Origin: Candidatus Amarobacter glycogenicus
GTDB lineage: Bacteria; Chloroflexota; Dehalococcoidia; Tepidiformales; Tepidiformaceae
Reading direction: 5' to 3'
Assembly (NCBI GenBank): GCA_016719395.1
Contig: JADJZF010000014.1
Span: forward strand, 1-44,365
Length of the DNA: 44,365 bases
Position numbers and translations under genes: made by a program. Below, piece by piece: positions 14,957-24,401 of this stretch (within the stretch, counting starts at the first letter, position 1; every line of letters begins with the position of its first letter). Under the pieces are notes generated by a model, which did no database searches, had not been told where the DNA came from, and was given only the letters and a program-made list of their open reading frames with translations.

Positions 14957-15480
14957 CCCGGGTGTGCGCGAGATGGCGAGAGTCTGCCGGGGAAGTTGCG
15001 GGTCTGCGCGGCACGCGAGGCATGACTGCCTCGCCTCGGGGGTTGTTGCTCCGGGGTTGGTTGGCGTGGATCGTTGAGCAGTGGAGGGGTCTGCCGGGGA
15101 TGTTCCGGGTCTGCGGGGCACGCGAGGCATGACTGCCTCGCCTCGGGTCGTTGCTTCGGGGTTGGTTGGCGTGATCCTTGAGCCACGGGAGAGGTCTGCC
15201 GGGGAAGTTCCGGTCTGCGCGGCACGCGAGGCATGACTGCCTCGCCTCGGGTGCTGTCGTTGCTCACGAGTTAGTCGTCGTAGTTCTGGAGCATTGGGGA
15301 GGTCTGCCGGGGATGTTTTCGGTCTGCGCGGCACGCGAGGCATGACTGCCTCGCCTCGGGGGGTTGCTTCGGGGTTGGTTGGCGTGATCCCTGAGCCACG
15401 GGAGAAGTCTGCCGGGGATGTTCCGGGTCTGCGCGGCACGCGAGGCATGACTGCCTCGCCTCGGGGGCTGTCGTTGCTTC
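14957..15480. repeat. Five tandem ~105-bp repeats, each with a hairpin
   Basis: Units share TCTGCCGGGGA, GGTCTGCGCGGCACGCGAGG and CATGACTGCCTCGCCTCGGG. The core hairpin is GCGAGGCA-TGAC-TGCCTCGC (8-bp perfect stem, 4-nt loop), at 15015-15034, 15122-15141, 15226-15245, 15335-15354 and 15440-15459, so the period is 104-109 bp. Between hairpins lies GGGGTTGGTTGGCGTG-type sequence with a varying GAGCCACGGGAGAGG-like part. The array fills the gap between convergent phaE and phaC. It resembles REP/BIME-type intergenic repeats. Confidence 0.85.
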
Positions 15481-15484
15481 GGGG

Positions 15485-16534
15485 TTAGTCGTCGTGGTCC
15501 TTGAGCCACTGGAGCAGGGCGGGCCAGACCTGTTGCTGGGCGCGACGGCCGGCGATGACGGAGATGTGGCCGCCTTCGAGCTCGAGGAACTGCTTGTCGG
15601 TGCTGCCGACGGAGTCGATGAGGGCACGGGCGCTGCCGGGCGGGACGATGTCATCACGCGAGGCGCCGACTGCCAGGATCGGCATAGTGATGTCGCGGAG
15701 GTTCACGGTTTCGCCGAGGACGCGGAATTTGCCCTGGAAGAGCTCGTTGCCCTGGTAGAAGTGGCGGACCCAGCCGCGGAAGAACTGCTTGGGCAGGGGG
15801 AGCCATTCGCTGGCCCAGCGGTTCATGGCCTTGTAGCCCACGAGCCAGCCTGGGTTGGAGACGTTCTGGAGGAGGGACTGCGCCTGGGAGACGTCGCCCA
15901 TTGGGTTCAGCATCTTAAAGCCGGAGCGGATGAACTCGGCAGGCATCATGTCGAAGGTTTCGAGGATGGCATCGACATCGAACTTGTCGTCATCGGTCAT
16001 GCGCGGGAATTCGCCGATGGTGAAGTCGATCGGGCCGACCATGCCGAGAAAGTTCTTGACGGGCAGACCCGGCTGGGCGGCGATAGCGGAGGTAGTCATG
16101 GGGACGCCCATGCAGTATCCGAAGGCGGTCACGCCTTCCGCGCCGGAGTGGCGCACGGCCTGGCGGATGAGCGACGGGATCATGTCGCCGATGACGTCGT
16201 CCATGCCCATGTCGCGGTCCTCGGGACCGAAGATGCCCCAGTCGCAGAGGTAGAAGGGGATGCCCTGCTCGTAGAGGAACTCAGCGAACGACTCGCCGGG
16301 GCGAAGGTCGAAAATGTAGGGGCGGCTGATGCCGAGGTAAGGGAAGAGGACGAGGGGTGTCTTGAAGCGGCCCCCGTCTTTGGGGGGGTAGTAGTAGAGC
16401 TTTGCCTTGCCACGGAAGCCAACGACGGTGCGGCGGGAGAGGGCGACCGGCGCAGGAGCGCCGAAGGCATCGCGGAGGCCCTGGGCAAGCTTGAGGAGTT
16501 CCTGGTCGGATTCGAAAGCCGGCGCCTGGGTCAT
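15485..16534 (-). CDS. phaC: Class III-like polyhydroxyalkanoate synthase PhaC
   Basis: 349 residues from ATG 16534, with GGAGGT 10 nt upstream; frame intact. Like class III PhaC it has the lipase-like box with Cys instead of Ser, FGYCMG (Cys141), as nucleophile. PLVLFPYLGISRPYIFDLRP and YLCDWGIFGPEDRDM are family-typical N-terminal signatures. VGASRDDIVPPGSA carries the Asp and LEGGHISV the His. It polymerises (R)-3-hydroxyacyl-CoA on granules together with a PhaE-type subunit, here probably 14546-14927 on the opposite strand. Confidence 0.85.
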   Translation of the reverse strand: MTQAPAFESDQELLKLAQGLRDAFGAPAPVALSRRTVVGFRGKAKLYYYPPKDGGRFKTPLVLFPYLGISRPYIFDLRPGESFAEFLYEQGIPFYLCDWGIFGPEDRDMGMDDVIGDMIPSLIRQAVRHSGAEGVTAFGYCMGVPMTTSAIAAQPGLPVKNFLGMVGPIDFTIGEFPRMTDDDKFDVDAILETFDMMPAEFIRSGFKMLNPMGDVSQAQSLLQNVSNPGWLVGYKAMNRWASEWLPLPKQFFRGWVRHFYQGNELFQGKFRVLGETVNLRDITMPILAVGASRDDIVPPGSARALIDSVGSTDKQFLELEGGHISVIAGRRAQQQVWPALLQWLKDHDD

Positions 16535-16598
16535 CAGCGGGATACCTCCGGGTTTGGCGGGGAGTGTAGCACCGGAAGCGGGCAGAGCGGGGGTTCGT

Positions 16599-17032
16599 TC
16601 AGGCGGCACGTTCCCAGACGGCGGGCCAACGGTCGCTGCCTTTGATCGCCTCGATTATCGCGCCGCGTTCGAGTTCGGCGGCGGTCGCGAGGGCGACATC
16701 CAGGTCGCGCCGAGCTTGGAGGTCAGGCGAGCCTTGAGTGGCGCGAGGGCATCGCGCTCGATCAAGCCGCGGACGGTCTGGGGCCAAACGAAGAAGGCGA
16801 AACCTTCGGGCGCGCCGAAGCTGCCGCGATGCTTGCCCAGCCAGACGTACCGCTCCTGGATGTTCGCGACCGGCTCGACCATGTCGGCGAACTGGCGCTC
16901 CTGGTCGTTACTGCGCGTGTCGACGAGGAGCCGTTCGGGGAAGAGGGTGAAACCGATAGTGATGAGGTCGGCCGTATTGAGGAGCTTGTTGAGCGCCTCG
17001 ATGTCGATGTCGATGCCGTTCTCGTTCCGCAT
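16599..17032 (-). CDS. Uncharacterised protein (one frameshift)
   Basis: About 144 residues: MRNENGIDIDIEALNKLLNT, ADLITIGFTLFPERLLVDTR, SNDQERQFADMVEPVANIQE, RYVWLGKHRGSFGAPEGFAF, FVWPQTVRGLI. After a frame change near 16700 it continues ALATAAELERGAIIEAIKGS and DRWPAVWERAA, stop 16599. It alternates strand and helix, is well conserved-looking and acidic, and has no signal peptide. Family not recognised. Lies between phaC and groEL, same strand as both. Confidence 0.65.
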
Positions 17033-17102
17033 GGCGGTGCTCCTTCCCTGGGAGATTGTAACGAGGGGCAGGCCGCGCGGCCTGCCCCCCTCGGAGTTGT
17101 CG

Positions 17103-18757
17103 TTACGCCGATCGGGCTGGCGCCCGAGGGGGTACGGGCCTCGATCCTAGTATCGGAGGCGCGCCGGCGGGCATGCCCGCGGCGGCTTCCGGCTTCTCGG
17201 TGACGAGGCAGTTGGTGGTGAGGACCATGGCCGCGATGGAGACGGCGTTTTCGATGGCGGAACGGGTGACCTTGCCGGGTCGATGATGCCCTTTGGCAAC
17301 CATGTCGCCGAACTCACCCTTCTGCGCGTCGTAGCCCTGGCCCTTGCCGAGCTTCTTGACCCCTTCGACGATCACCGAGCCGTCCTTGCCGGCGTTGATG
17401 GCGATGCGGCGGAGAGGCTCTTCGAGGGCTCGGCGAAGGATGCGGACGCCGGTGGCCTCGTCGCCTTCGAGCTTGACCTTATCGAGCGCCGGGAGGGCGT
17501 TGATGAGGGCGACACCGCCGCCGGGGACGATGCCTTCTTCGACAGCGGCGCGGGTGGCGCTGAGGGCGTCTTCCACGCGGTGCTTCTTTTCCTTGAGCTC
17601 GACTTCGGTGGCGGCGCCGACCTTGATGACGGCGACGGAACCGGCGAGCTTGCCGAGGCGCTCCTGGGCCTTTTCACGGTCCCAGTCGCTCTTGGAGTCT
17701 TCGAGGATGGCGCGGATCTGGGAGATCCGGGCGTCGAGCTCCTTCTTCTTGCCCTTGCCTTCGATGATGGTCGTCTCTTCCTTGGTGGAAGCGACGCGGC
17801 GGGCGCGACCGAGGTCGCCGACTTCGACGCTATCGAGGGTGCGGCCGATCTCCTCGGAGATGACGGTGGCACCGGTGAGGGTGGCGAGGTCGCCGAGGTT
17901 GTCCTTTGGCGGTCGCCGAAGCCCGGGGCCTTCACGGCGAGGATGTTGATGGTGCCGCGGAGCTTGTTGACGGCGAGGGTGGCGAGGGCTTCGCCTTCGA
18001 GGTCGCCGCAGATGATGACGACGTTCTTCGAAACCTGGAGGATCTTCTCGAGGACCGGGAGGATCTCCTGGACGGAGGAGAGCTTCTTGTCGGTGATCAG
18101 GATGAGCGGGTCCTCGACGACGGCTTCCATGCGGTCCGGGTTGGTAACGAAGTAGGGGCTGATGTAGCCGCGGTCGAAGGCCATACCGTCGACGTATTCG
18201 ACTTCGGTCTGGATGCCCTTGGACTCTTCGACGGTGATGACGCCGTCCTTGCCGACCTTCTCCATGCATTCGCCGATGAGCTGGCCGATGGAGGGGTCGT
18301 TGTTGGCGGAGATGGTGGCGACCTGGGCCATCTGGTTACGCTCGGTGACTTTGATGCTGCCCTTCTTGATGGCTTCGACGAGGGCGGCGGCGCCGGCTTC
18401 GAGGCCACGCTTGAGGCCCATCGGGTTCGCGCCCGCGGCGACGTTCTTGAGGCCTTCCTGGACGATTGCCTGGCCGAGGACGGTGGCGGTGGTGGTGCCG
18501 TCGCCAGCGATGTCGTTGGTCTTGGAGGCGATCTCCTTGGCCAACTGGGCGCCGATGTTCTCGAAGGGGTCCTCGAGTTCGATGTCCTTGGCGATGGTCA
18601 CACCGTCGTTGGTGATGGTGGGGGCGCCGAACTTCTTATCCAGGACGACGTTTCGGCCCTTGGGGCCGAGGGTGATCTTCACGGCGTCGGCGAGGGCGTC
18701 GATGCCCCGCTTCAGCGAATGCCGTGCTTCTTCGTCGAAGAGCAACTGCTTTGCCAT
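17103..18757 (-). CDS. groEL: Chaperonin GroEL (frameshifts)
   Basis: From ATG 18757: MAKQLLFDEEARHSLKRGID, then the ATP-binding KITLGPKGRNVVLD, GAPTITNDGVTIAKDIELED with the Asp52 equivalent, and DGTTTATVLGQAI. The frame breaks at GFGD near 17905 and continues KDNLGDLATLTGATVISEEI, VEDALSATRAAVEEGIVPGG (Asp398 equivalent kept) and NAGKDGSVIVEGVKK. MVAKGHHRPGKVT stands for MVAKGIIDPGKVT, two compensating indels around 17285. After KPEAAAGMPAG the tail looks wrong; the natural stop may be TAG at 17147-17149. No groES is adjacent. Transcription is under a perfect CIRCE element at 18801. Confidence 0.95.
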
Positions 18758-18800
18758 TGAGTACCTCTATGAGGGGATTTGCGGTGGTGCGAGGGAGATA

Positions 18801-18827
18801 TTAGCACTCCCTGTCAATGAGTGCTAA
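18801..18827. promoter_or_regulatory. CIRCE operator (HrcA binding site)
   Basis: TTAGCACTC (18801-18809), nine-base spacer CCTGTCAAT, GAGTGCTAA (18819-18827): a perfect match to the CIRCE consensus TTAGCACTC-N9-GAGTGCTAA, 43 bp before the groEL ATG. It implies heat-shock control by HrcA. The hrcA gene is not in this window. The site also lies 88 bp upstream of the divergent HD-GYP-like gene. Confidence 0.95.
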
Positions 18828-18914
18828 TCGGTTTTCGCGCCCGGGCGAGAGAGCGCACGGCAGCGGGGCCGTGAGTGCGCTCGCGAACGGGCCGGAGTTG
18901 CCGAAAACCATGGA

Positions 18915-19667
18915 ATGAGGGTTGGGATCGTGCCGGGCGCCGCCGGCCTCGTGGCAGCGGCCGCCATCGCCCTGGGTGGCGCGGGCGGCGGCCCGTTTCC
19001 GCGGGTGGCGATGTTCGCGGGAGGAGGGAGCGCTGCTGTGGCGATCGCGGGGGCGGCCGCCTGGCATGCGGTGGGGCCGAAGCGGGCGGCCGGTGGTTCG
19101 CCGGTGACGTTCGCCCGGGCGCTGCCCGACTGGCGAGAAGGGCGGCGAGCCGCCCTCGAGGGGCTGGTGGCGGAGTTCGTGGGAAGGGCGGCGACAGAAC
19201 ACGCCGTGCGATGTGCCGCGCTTGCGGCGATGGTGGCCGAGCAGCTCGGTTTCCGGCCCGAGGAGACTGCCGATGCCACGCTGGCGGCGGTGCTCCACGT
19301 ACTGCCGGCGGCCTTTCCCGAGCACGAAGACGGGGAAGGCGCGGGATGCGACTTCAGCGGCGGCGCGATTGCGACGGCACGAGCGCTCCTCGAACGGAGC
19401 GCCCCGGCGGACGTGGCACAGGGCGCCGCGGAGGTCCGTGAGCGTTGGGACGGGAAGGGGCGCCCGGCAAGTCTCTCGCGAGAGGCGATCTCGGCGCTGG
19501 GGCGGGTGACGGCGACGGTTTGTGCCTTCGACCACGCCTCTGCAGCCGGGCTGGCGGCGGGATTGGACGCAATCCGGGCAGGGAGCGGGGAAGCCTTCGA
19601 CCCGGTGGTGGCGGCGGAGCTGATCCACCTGTTCCGGGAGCCATGGCAGCTCCAGGTGGCGGCCTGA
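18915..19667 (+). CDS. Degenerate HD-GYP-like protein with N-terminal membrane segments
   Basis: 250 residues from ATG 18915, frame intact. Two N-terminal hydrophobic segments (GAAGLVAAAAIALGGAGG, VAMFAGGGSAAVAIAGAAAW) precede a cytosolic domain patterned like HD-GYP: TEHAVRCAALAAMVAEQLGF corresponds to the metal-binding first helix, LAAVLHVLPAAF replaces LLHDIGK, and AAEVRERWDGKGRPASLSRE replaces HHExxDGxGYPxGL. GRVTATVCAFDHAS and GSGEAFDPVVAAELIHLF keep the rest. The HD pair and the GYP Tyr are lost, so phosphodiesterase activity is unlikely. Its stop overlaps the start of the GGDEF-EAL gene (TGATG), suggesting a regulatory partner. Confidence 0.65.
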   Translation: MRVGIVPGAAGLVAAAAIALGGAGGGPFPRVAMFAGGGSAAVAIAGAAAWHAVGPKRAAGGSPVTFARALPDWREGRRAALEGLVAEFVGRAATEHAVRCAALAAMVAEQLGFRPEETADATLAAVLHVLPAAFPEHEDGEGAGCDFSGGAIATARALLERSAPADVAQGAAEVRERWDGKGRPASLSREAISALGRVTATVCAFDHASAAGLAAGLDAIRAGSGEAFDPVVAAELIHLFREPWQLQVAA

Positions 19668-21457
19668 TGGAGCGCCACGACCCTGTTGCACCGTCGCTCG
19701 CAGACGAAATTGTGAAGGACGAAAGAAACCGGGGCGCAACTCCCGTGTTACCAATTCGACCCGATAAAGGCAGGCGGATGTCGCCAGGAAATCCCACGTA
19801 CCTTCGCCTGCCACTGTCGCTGGTCAGCGGGCTACTCCTGTTGCCCGCGATCCTGGTCCCGCTGGTGCTGGGCCAAATGTTCCCCCAGGGACCCGGATGG
19901 TTCGCGGCGGAAGCGGGCGTGGCGGCGGCGCTGGGCTTCGCGGTCGTCGCCGTCATCCATCGGCGCGTGGGGCAACCACTCGAACGGATCGCGTCGACGC
20001 TGCGGACGGCCTCGGACGGGGCATTCGAAGGCGCGGCGCCACAATCGTCGATCCGCGAGGTGGACGAGATCGCCTCGGCGTTCAACCAGATGTCGGGCGC
20101 GATCCAGGAATCCACAGACAGCCTCGTCCACCGGGCGTTCCACGACCCGCTCACGGGGCTGCCGAACCGGGCGCTCTTCCTTTCCGGGTTCACGCGCGCG
20201 CTCAACCTGCCGCAGCGCGACAACCGGGTGGCGGTGCTGTTCCTCGATGTCGACCGCTTCAAGTACCTGAACGACACGCTGGGGCACGGAGTGGGCGACC
20301 AGCTGCTCTCGGTGTTCAGCCAGCGGCTGGTGGGGGCGGCGGAGGGCCAGCTGGTCGCGCGCCTCGGCGGCGACGAATTCACGGTGTTGGTCCAATCGAC
20401 GAACGCCCAGGCGACGGCTCTGCGGATCTCCGAGCGCATCCTCCACTCTTTGTTGCGGCCGTTCTCGCTTTCGGGACACGAGATGTTCGTCTCGTCCAGC
20501 ATCGGCATCGCGGTCAGCACACAGGCCGACCGGACGAGCACCGACCTGTTGCGAAAGGCGGACATCGCGCTGTACCGGGCGAAGGCCGAAGGGCGCGCGC
20601 GGCACGTCCTGTTCACGCCGGAGCTGGACGCGATCCCCGCGGAGCAGTTCGACCTGGACAACGCGCTTCGCCGGTCGGTGGAGCGCCAGGAACTGTTGTT
20701 GCACTACCAGCCGATCGTGGACCTGCGCTCGGGGGATATCGTGGGGATGGAGGCGCTGCTGCGCTGGGACCACCCGCACCGGGGCATCCTTTCGCCGGCC
20801 ACGTTCATTTCGATTGCCGAAGAGACCGGAGAGATCGTGCGGATCGGGCAGTGGGTGATCGAAGAGGCCTGCCGGAAGACGATCGAGTTCCAGCGGGCGC
20901 GACCGCACTTCCCGTTGACCGTCTGCGTGAACATCTCGGCGGCGGAGTTCCGCCAGCGAGACCTTCCGAGGCGGATAGCGAAAGTCCTGGAGACGACCGG
21001 GCTGCCGGCGAAGCAGCTCCACCTCGAGCTGACGGAGAGCGTCCTCATCCAGGACATCCCCTCGGCGCTGGAGATGCTGGGTGAATTGCGCGAGCTGGGC
21101 GTCGGCCTGGCGATCGACGACTTCGGGACGGGTTACTCGTCGCTGAGCTACCTGCAGCGCTTCCCGGTGCACACCTTGAAGGTCGACCAGTCGTTCATCG
21201 CGCGGCTGGGTGTGGATGCGACGAGCGGGCCCGTACTCCGGGCGATCGTCGAGATGGGCAACGCACTGCGGATGAACGTGGTGGCGGAAGGCATCGAGAA
21301 CGCCTGGCAGTGGGACTTCCTGTACGGGATCGGGTGCAAGCAAGGCCAGGGGCACCTGTTCAAAGAGGCCGTGGACGGTGCGGAGTTCGCGCGGCTGGTG
21401 GCGGCGCACGGGCCGCTGGTGCAGCGGCGGAAGCCGATCCTGCCGCGGGCGATCTAG
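19667..21457 (+). CDS. Membrane GGDEF-EAL cyclic-di-GMP enzyme
   Basis: 596 residues, frame intact. Two TM segments (SLVSGLLLLPAILVPLVLG and AEAGVAAALGFAVVAVIHR) are followed by a HAMP-like linker (RRVGQPLERIASTLRTASDG, ASAFNQMSGAIQEST). The diguanylate cyclase domain has DPLTGLPNR, DVDRFKYLND and an intact GGDEF near residue 233. The EAL domain has MEALLRWDHP near 362, CVNISAAEF, LELTESVL, IDDFGTGYSSLSYL, LKVDQSF, VAEGIE and KQGQGHLF, so the metal-binding and catalytic positions are kept. It could both make and degrade c-di-GMP. Coupled to the degenerate HD-GYP-like gene just upstream. Confidence 0.92.
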   Translation: MERHDPVAPSLADEIVKDERNRGATPVLPIRPDKGRRMSPGNPTYLRLPLSLVSGLLLLPAILVPLVLGQMFPQGPGWFAAEAGVAAALGFAVVAVIHRRVGQPLERIASTLRTASDGAFEGAAPQSSIREVDEIASAFNQMSGAIQESTDSLVHRAFHDPLTGLPNRALFLSGFTRALNLPQRDNRVAVLFLDVDRFKYLNDTLGHGVGDQLLSVFSQRLVGAAEGQLVARLGGDEFTVLVQSTNAQATALRISERILHSLLRPFSLSGHEMFVSSSIGIAVSTQADRTSTDLLRKADIALYRAKAEGRARHVLFTPELDAIPAEQFDLDNALRRSVERQELLLHYQPIVDLRSGDIVGMEALLRWDHPHRGILSPATFISIAEETGEIVRIGQWVIEEACRKTIEFQRARPHFPLTVCVNISAAEFRQRDLPRRIAKVLETTGLPAKQLHLELTESVLIQDIPSALEMLGELRELGVGLAIDDFGTGYSSLSYLQRFPVHTLKVDQSFIARLGVDATSGPVLRAIVEMGNALRMNVVAEGIENAWQWDFLYGIGCKQGQGHLFKEAVDGAEFARLVAAHGPLVQRRKPILPRAI

Positions 21458-21772
21458 GAGTCCCGGGACGGGGGCGCTCAGGTTCCCGTTAACTTCCTGG
21501 CGTTCATGGCGTTATTGATTGGCAATGGCTATGCACGCTATAGTCGCCGGCATGTTTCGATGGAGGGACGCCCAATGAGCAGCTTCTGCCTCGGCGCCTT
21601 CATCCGCGCCATGCGCCAGGCCGTGCCAAACGCCCGCACCGCGCCCCCGTCTGACGAGTATCGCAAGCCGATAACCAGCCGTGGGGCCAGACCGAACGCC
21701 CCCGGTTTCTTGTTTCCCCCTTCGAATACCAGGAACCCGCCGGCTCTCCCCGTTTCACAAGGGAGTCCATGC
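21458..21772 (+). promoter_or_regulatory. Intergenic region with a candidate promoter for the ABC operon
   Basis: 315 bp with no convincing gene. TTGATT at about 21516 and TATAGT at about 21540, spaced by about 18 nt, make a plausible sigma-70 promoter for the ABC exporter starting at 21773. The frame is open from 21506 into the ATPase gene, but its translation shows no family and is probably 5' leader. GGGAG at 21761 is the ribosome binding site for ATG 21773. Confidence 0.45.
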
Positions 21773-22667
21773 ATGACGGCGGAAACGCTCGATCCATCCC
21801 GGTTCCAGGGGGTGACCATCACGGTCGACCCCGCGGCACGCGCCCTCGAAGTCGACGACGTAAGCAAAGTGTTCCGGCAGGGGCCCGGCATCATCAGCCG
21901 GCTGCGCGGGAAGACCGCGGAACGGAAGCGCGTGGTCGCGGTCGACCATGTCTCGCTCACGGTGGACCGGGGCGAGATCTTCGGCGTGCTCGGGCCAAAC
22001 GGCACGGGCAAGAGCACGCTCATCCGGCTGATGTCGACGTTGCTGATGCCGGACTCGGGTCGAGTCCGCATCTTCGGGCTCGATGTCGAGCGGGACGAGT
22101 TCAAGGTGAAGCGGCTGATCAACCGCGTCTCGGTGGAAGCGTCATTCTTCAAGAAGCTCTCGCCAATGGAGAACCTGATGTATGGGGCGCGGCTGTACTC
22201 GGTGGATGCGGACTTCGCGCGCTCGAAGGCGATCGAGATACTGACGCGGCTCGGCGTCGAAGAGCGCTCGTTCAGTTCGCCGATGGAAGACATGTCGCGC
22301 GGGATGCAGCAGAAGGTGGCGATCGCGCGGGCGTTCCTGACGGCGCCGGTGCTGCTCCTGCTGGACGAACCCGACGACCGGGCTGGACCCCCATTCGAAG
22401 CGGGAGGTGCAGGCGGCCGTGCTCGAAATCCGGGACAAGCACGATGCGACCGTGATGCTGACCACCCACGACATGCAGGAAGCAGACGAGCTCTGCGACC
22501 GCATCGCGATCGTGGACAAGGGGCGGATCGTCGCCCTGAACACCCCGCAGGCACTGAAAGAACAGGTCCGCCAGCCCGGCGAGGCCCTGCCGTCGCTGGA
22601 GGACGTATTCCTCCGGTTGACCGGGAAGAAGCTGGAAGAGGCGGACAAGGAGGCAGAGACGAAATGA
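21773..22667 (+). CDS. ABC exporter ATPase (one frameshift)
   Basis: About 297 residues. VDDVSKVFRQGPG leads to a long loop with KTAERKRVVAVDHVSLTVDR, then Walker A GVLGPNGTGKSTLIRLM, signature MSRGMQQKVAIARAFL and Walker B LLLLDEP. One extra base near 22371 turns DEPTTGLDP into DEPDDRAGP. The other frame goes on HSKREVQAAVLEIRDKHDAT, MLTTHDMQEADELCDR (H-loop). SLEDVFLRLTGKKLEE is the usual C-terminus of DrrA-like ATPases. Stop and permease start overlap (ATGA, 22664-22667). Resembles antibiotic/lipid exporters; substrate unknown. Confidence 0.88.
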
Positions 22668-23500
22668 GCCTGGCATACCACGAACTGAAGGCGAGCTACG
22701 CGTTCGTCGAACGGAACATCAACCTCGTGAAGCGGTACTGGGGCTGGGAGGTGGTGTGGATGCTGTACACCATCGCGAACAGCCTCGCGGTGGTGCTCAT
22801 CGCCAAGGGAACGAACAGCGCGATCGGGACGGAGGCACTGGCCGATGCGCAGATCGACGCGTTCATCCTCTTCCTGGCGATCGGCGCGCTGGTCTGGCAC
22901 TACCTTGCAGTCGTGTTCCAGACGGTGAGCGAGATGATCAGCTGGGAGCGGTGGGAAGGGACGATCGAGTACACGTTCATGGCGCCGGTCCGGCGGGGTA
23001 CACACATGGTGGGGACGGCGCTGTTTTCACTGGTGTACGGGCTGCTGCACACGGCTGTCGTGCTGGTGGTCATCGTCCTGGTTTTCGACCTGGACATGGG
23101 GAACGCGAACTATGTCTCGGCGACGGCGGTGCTCGTGGCGGGGAGCCTGAGCCTCGTCGGGATCGGGATCATGGGTGCGGTGCTCCCGCTGCTCTACCCG
23201 GAACGCGGGGCGGAGATGACGCATGTGATCCAGGCGGCACTGGTGCTTATTTCGGGCATCTACATCAAGGCGGGAGACATGCCGGAACCACTGGCAACGA
23301 TGTCCATCTTCAGCCCGGCTCGCTATGTGATCGAAGGGATACGGAGGGCGTTGATCGACGGCAAGGGGTTCGGCGACCTCTGGCTGACGATCGTAGGGCT
23401 CATCGCCAGCGGGTTCGTGATGATCCCTGCGGGCGTCTGGGTGTTCAGCCTGGGTGAGCGTTATGCCAAGCGGACGGGGAGGTTGAAGCGGAGCGGGTGA
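22664..23500 (+). CDS. ABC-2 type permease
   Basis: 278 residues, frame intact, six hydrophobic segments: VVWMLYTIANSLAVVLIAKG, FILFLAIGALVWHYLAVVFQ, MVGTALFSLVYGLLHTAVVL, VLVAGSLSLVGIGIMGAVLP, THVIQAALVLISGIYIKAGD and TIVGLIASGFVMIPAGVWVF. EMISWERWEGTIEYTFMAPV is the cytoplasmic ABC-2 signature, with the EGT(I/L)E motif coupling it to the ATPase. Translationally coupled to 21773-22667. Confidence 0.88.
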   Translation: MSLAYHELKASYAFVERNINLVKRYWGWEVVWMLYTIANSLAVVLIAKGTNSAIGTEALADAQIDAFILFLAIGALVWHYLAVVFQTVSEMISWERWEGTIEYTFMAPVRRGTHMVGTALFSLVYGLLHTAVVLVVIVLVFDLDMGNANYVSATAVLVAGSLSLVGIGIMGAVLPLLYPERGAEMTHVIQAALVLISGIYIKAGDMPEPLATMSIFSPARYVIEGIRRALIDGKGFGDLWLTIVGLIASGFVMIPAGVWVFSLGERYAKRTGRLKRSG

Positions 23501-24318
23501 ACGCGCTGGCGTTCGCCAGGGGAGGCGGCCACGCGCACCTCGCGCCGCCCTATCCAGGCGCGTCGACCGCTGCGAGACACCCGCGAATGGAGCCGGCGGT
23601 GTGGCCCAATCCTCCGCTTCGTCCTTCCCTGCCCACTACCCTCCGTCCACGCCTCCAGCAGTCCCCGGTAGTCGTTCTTCGGGCTGTTGAGGAGGGGCGA
23701 GACGGGGCGGTAGACCAGGAGGTCATCCGGCGGGGGGACGAAGAACTTCTTCAGGTGAGCCGGCTCATTTTCGGCAGGGTTCAGCCAGGCGTCGGCAGCG
23801 TCTTCGGAGAGGATGACCGGCATCCTGTCGTGGATGGGCTGCATGACTTCGTTCGCGCGGGTGGTGACGATCGTGAAGGTGCGCTGCCGCACGCCTGGCT
23901 GGGGATACCAGGACTCATAGAGACCGGCGAACCAGAGGAGCCCCATATTGGGGCGGTGAAACCAGAGTGGCCGGCGGGCCTCTTTCGGCCCGGTCCACTC
24001 GAAGAACCCATCGGCGGGCACGATGCAGCGGCGCTCCCGGAAGGCATCGCGGAAGGCGGGCCTGGTATCGATCCCTTCGGCACGGGCGTTGATGAGCCCG
24101 GCCACTTTCTTGCCGACGGGTGTCCAGTGGTTGATGAGCCCCCACTTCGCGAGGACGAGCTCGCGGTCTTCGAGGCGCTGCCGGACGATGGGGTGTTCAT
24201 CGGTTGGGGCAATGTTGAAGCGGGGCTCGTATCCGGGATTGAGGGAACCGCGGGGGAGGCCCATCTCGTCTTCGAGGCCGGCGCGTTCGCCACGCGTGAG
24301 GGTGAAGCGGCCGCACAT
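23461..24318 (-). CDS. SRAP/HMCES-family abasic-site protein (YedK-like)
   Basis: Begins MCGRFTLTRGERAGLEDE: Cys2 becomes the N-terminal nucleophile that crosslinks abasic sites in single-stranded DNA. RFNIAPTDEHPIV, KWGLINHWTPV, INARAEGIDTRPAFRDAF, RRCIVPADGFFEWTG (Glu of the catalytic set) and IHDRMPVIL (His) are all present. The family core ends around PVSPLLNSPKNDYRG. The last ~60 Arg-rich residues, overlapping the ABC permease 3' end, are probably a read-through created by a frame error near 23640. Role: protection of abasic sites, SOS-linked. Confidence 0.88.
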   Translation of the reverse strand: MCGRFTLTRGERAGLEDEMGLPRGSLNPGYEPRFNIAPTDEHPIVRQRLEDRELVLAKWGLINHWTPVGKKVAGLINARAEGIDTRPAFRDAFRERRCIVPADGFFEWTGPKEARRPLWFHRPNMGLLWFAGLYESWYPQPGVRQRTFTIVTTRANEVMQPIHDRMPVILSEDAADAWLNPAENEPAHLKKFFVPPPDDLLVYRPVSPLLNSPKNDYRGLLEAWTEGSGQGRTKRRIGPHRRLHSRVSRSGRRAWIGRREVRVAASPGERQRVHPLRFNLPVRLA

Positions 24319-24401
24319 GGCTTCAGGGTAGCGCAGGGGCGAGCCCCGCGGCGCCTTTTCCTCCGGGCGGGCGCCGGGAGCGCCGTGGACGGCGTGTACG
24401 C

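Noticed and set aside
14957..15480. CRISPR array
   Set aside because: The units are ~105 bp with long, similar between-hairpin sequence, not 25-40 bp repeats with unique spacers, and no cas gene is near.
16599..17032. Phasin next to phaC
   Set aside because: Length fits, but the sequence is strand/helix mixed and lacks the helical, Ala/Lys-rich character of phasins.
22360..22380. Programmed frameshift in the ABC ATPase
   Set aside because: No slippery heptamer, and the break destroys the conserved DEPTTGLDP. It fits the general indel error pattern.
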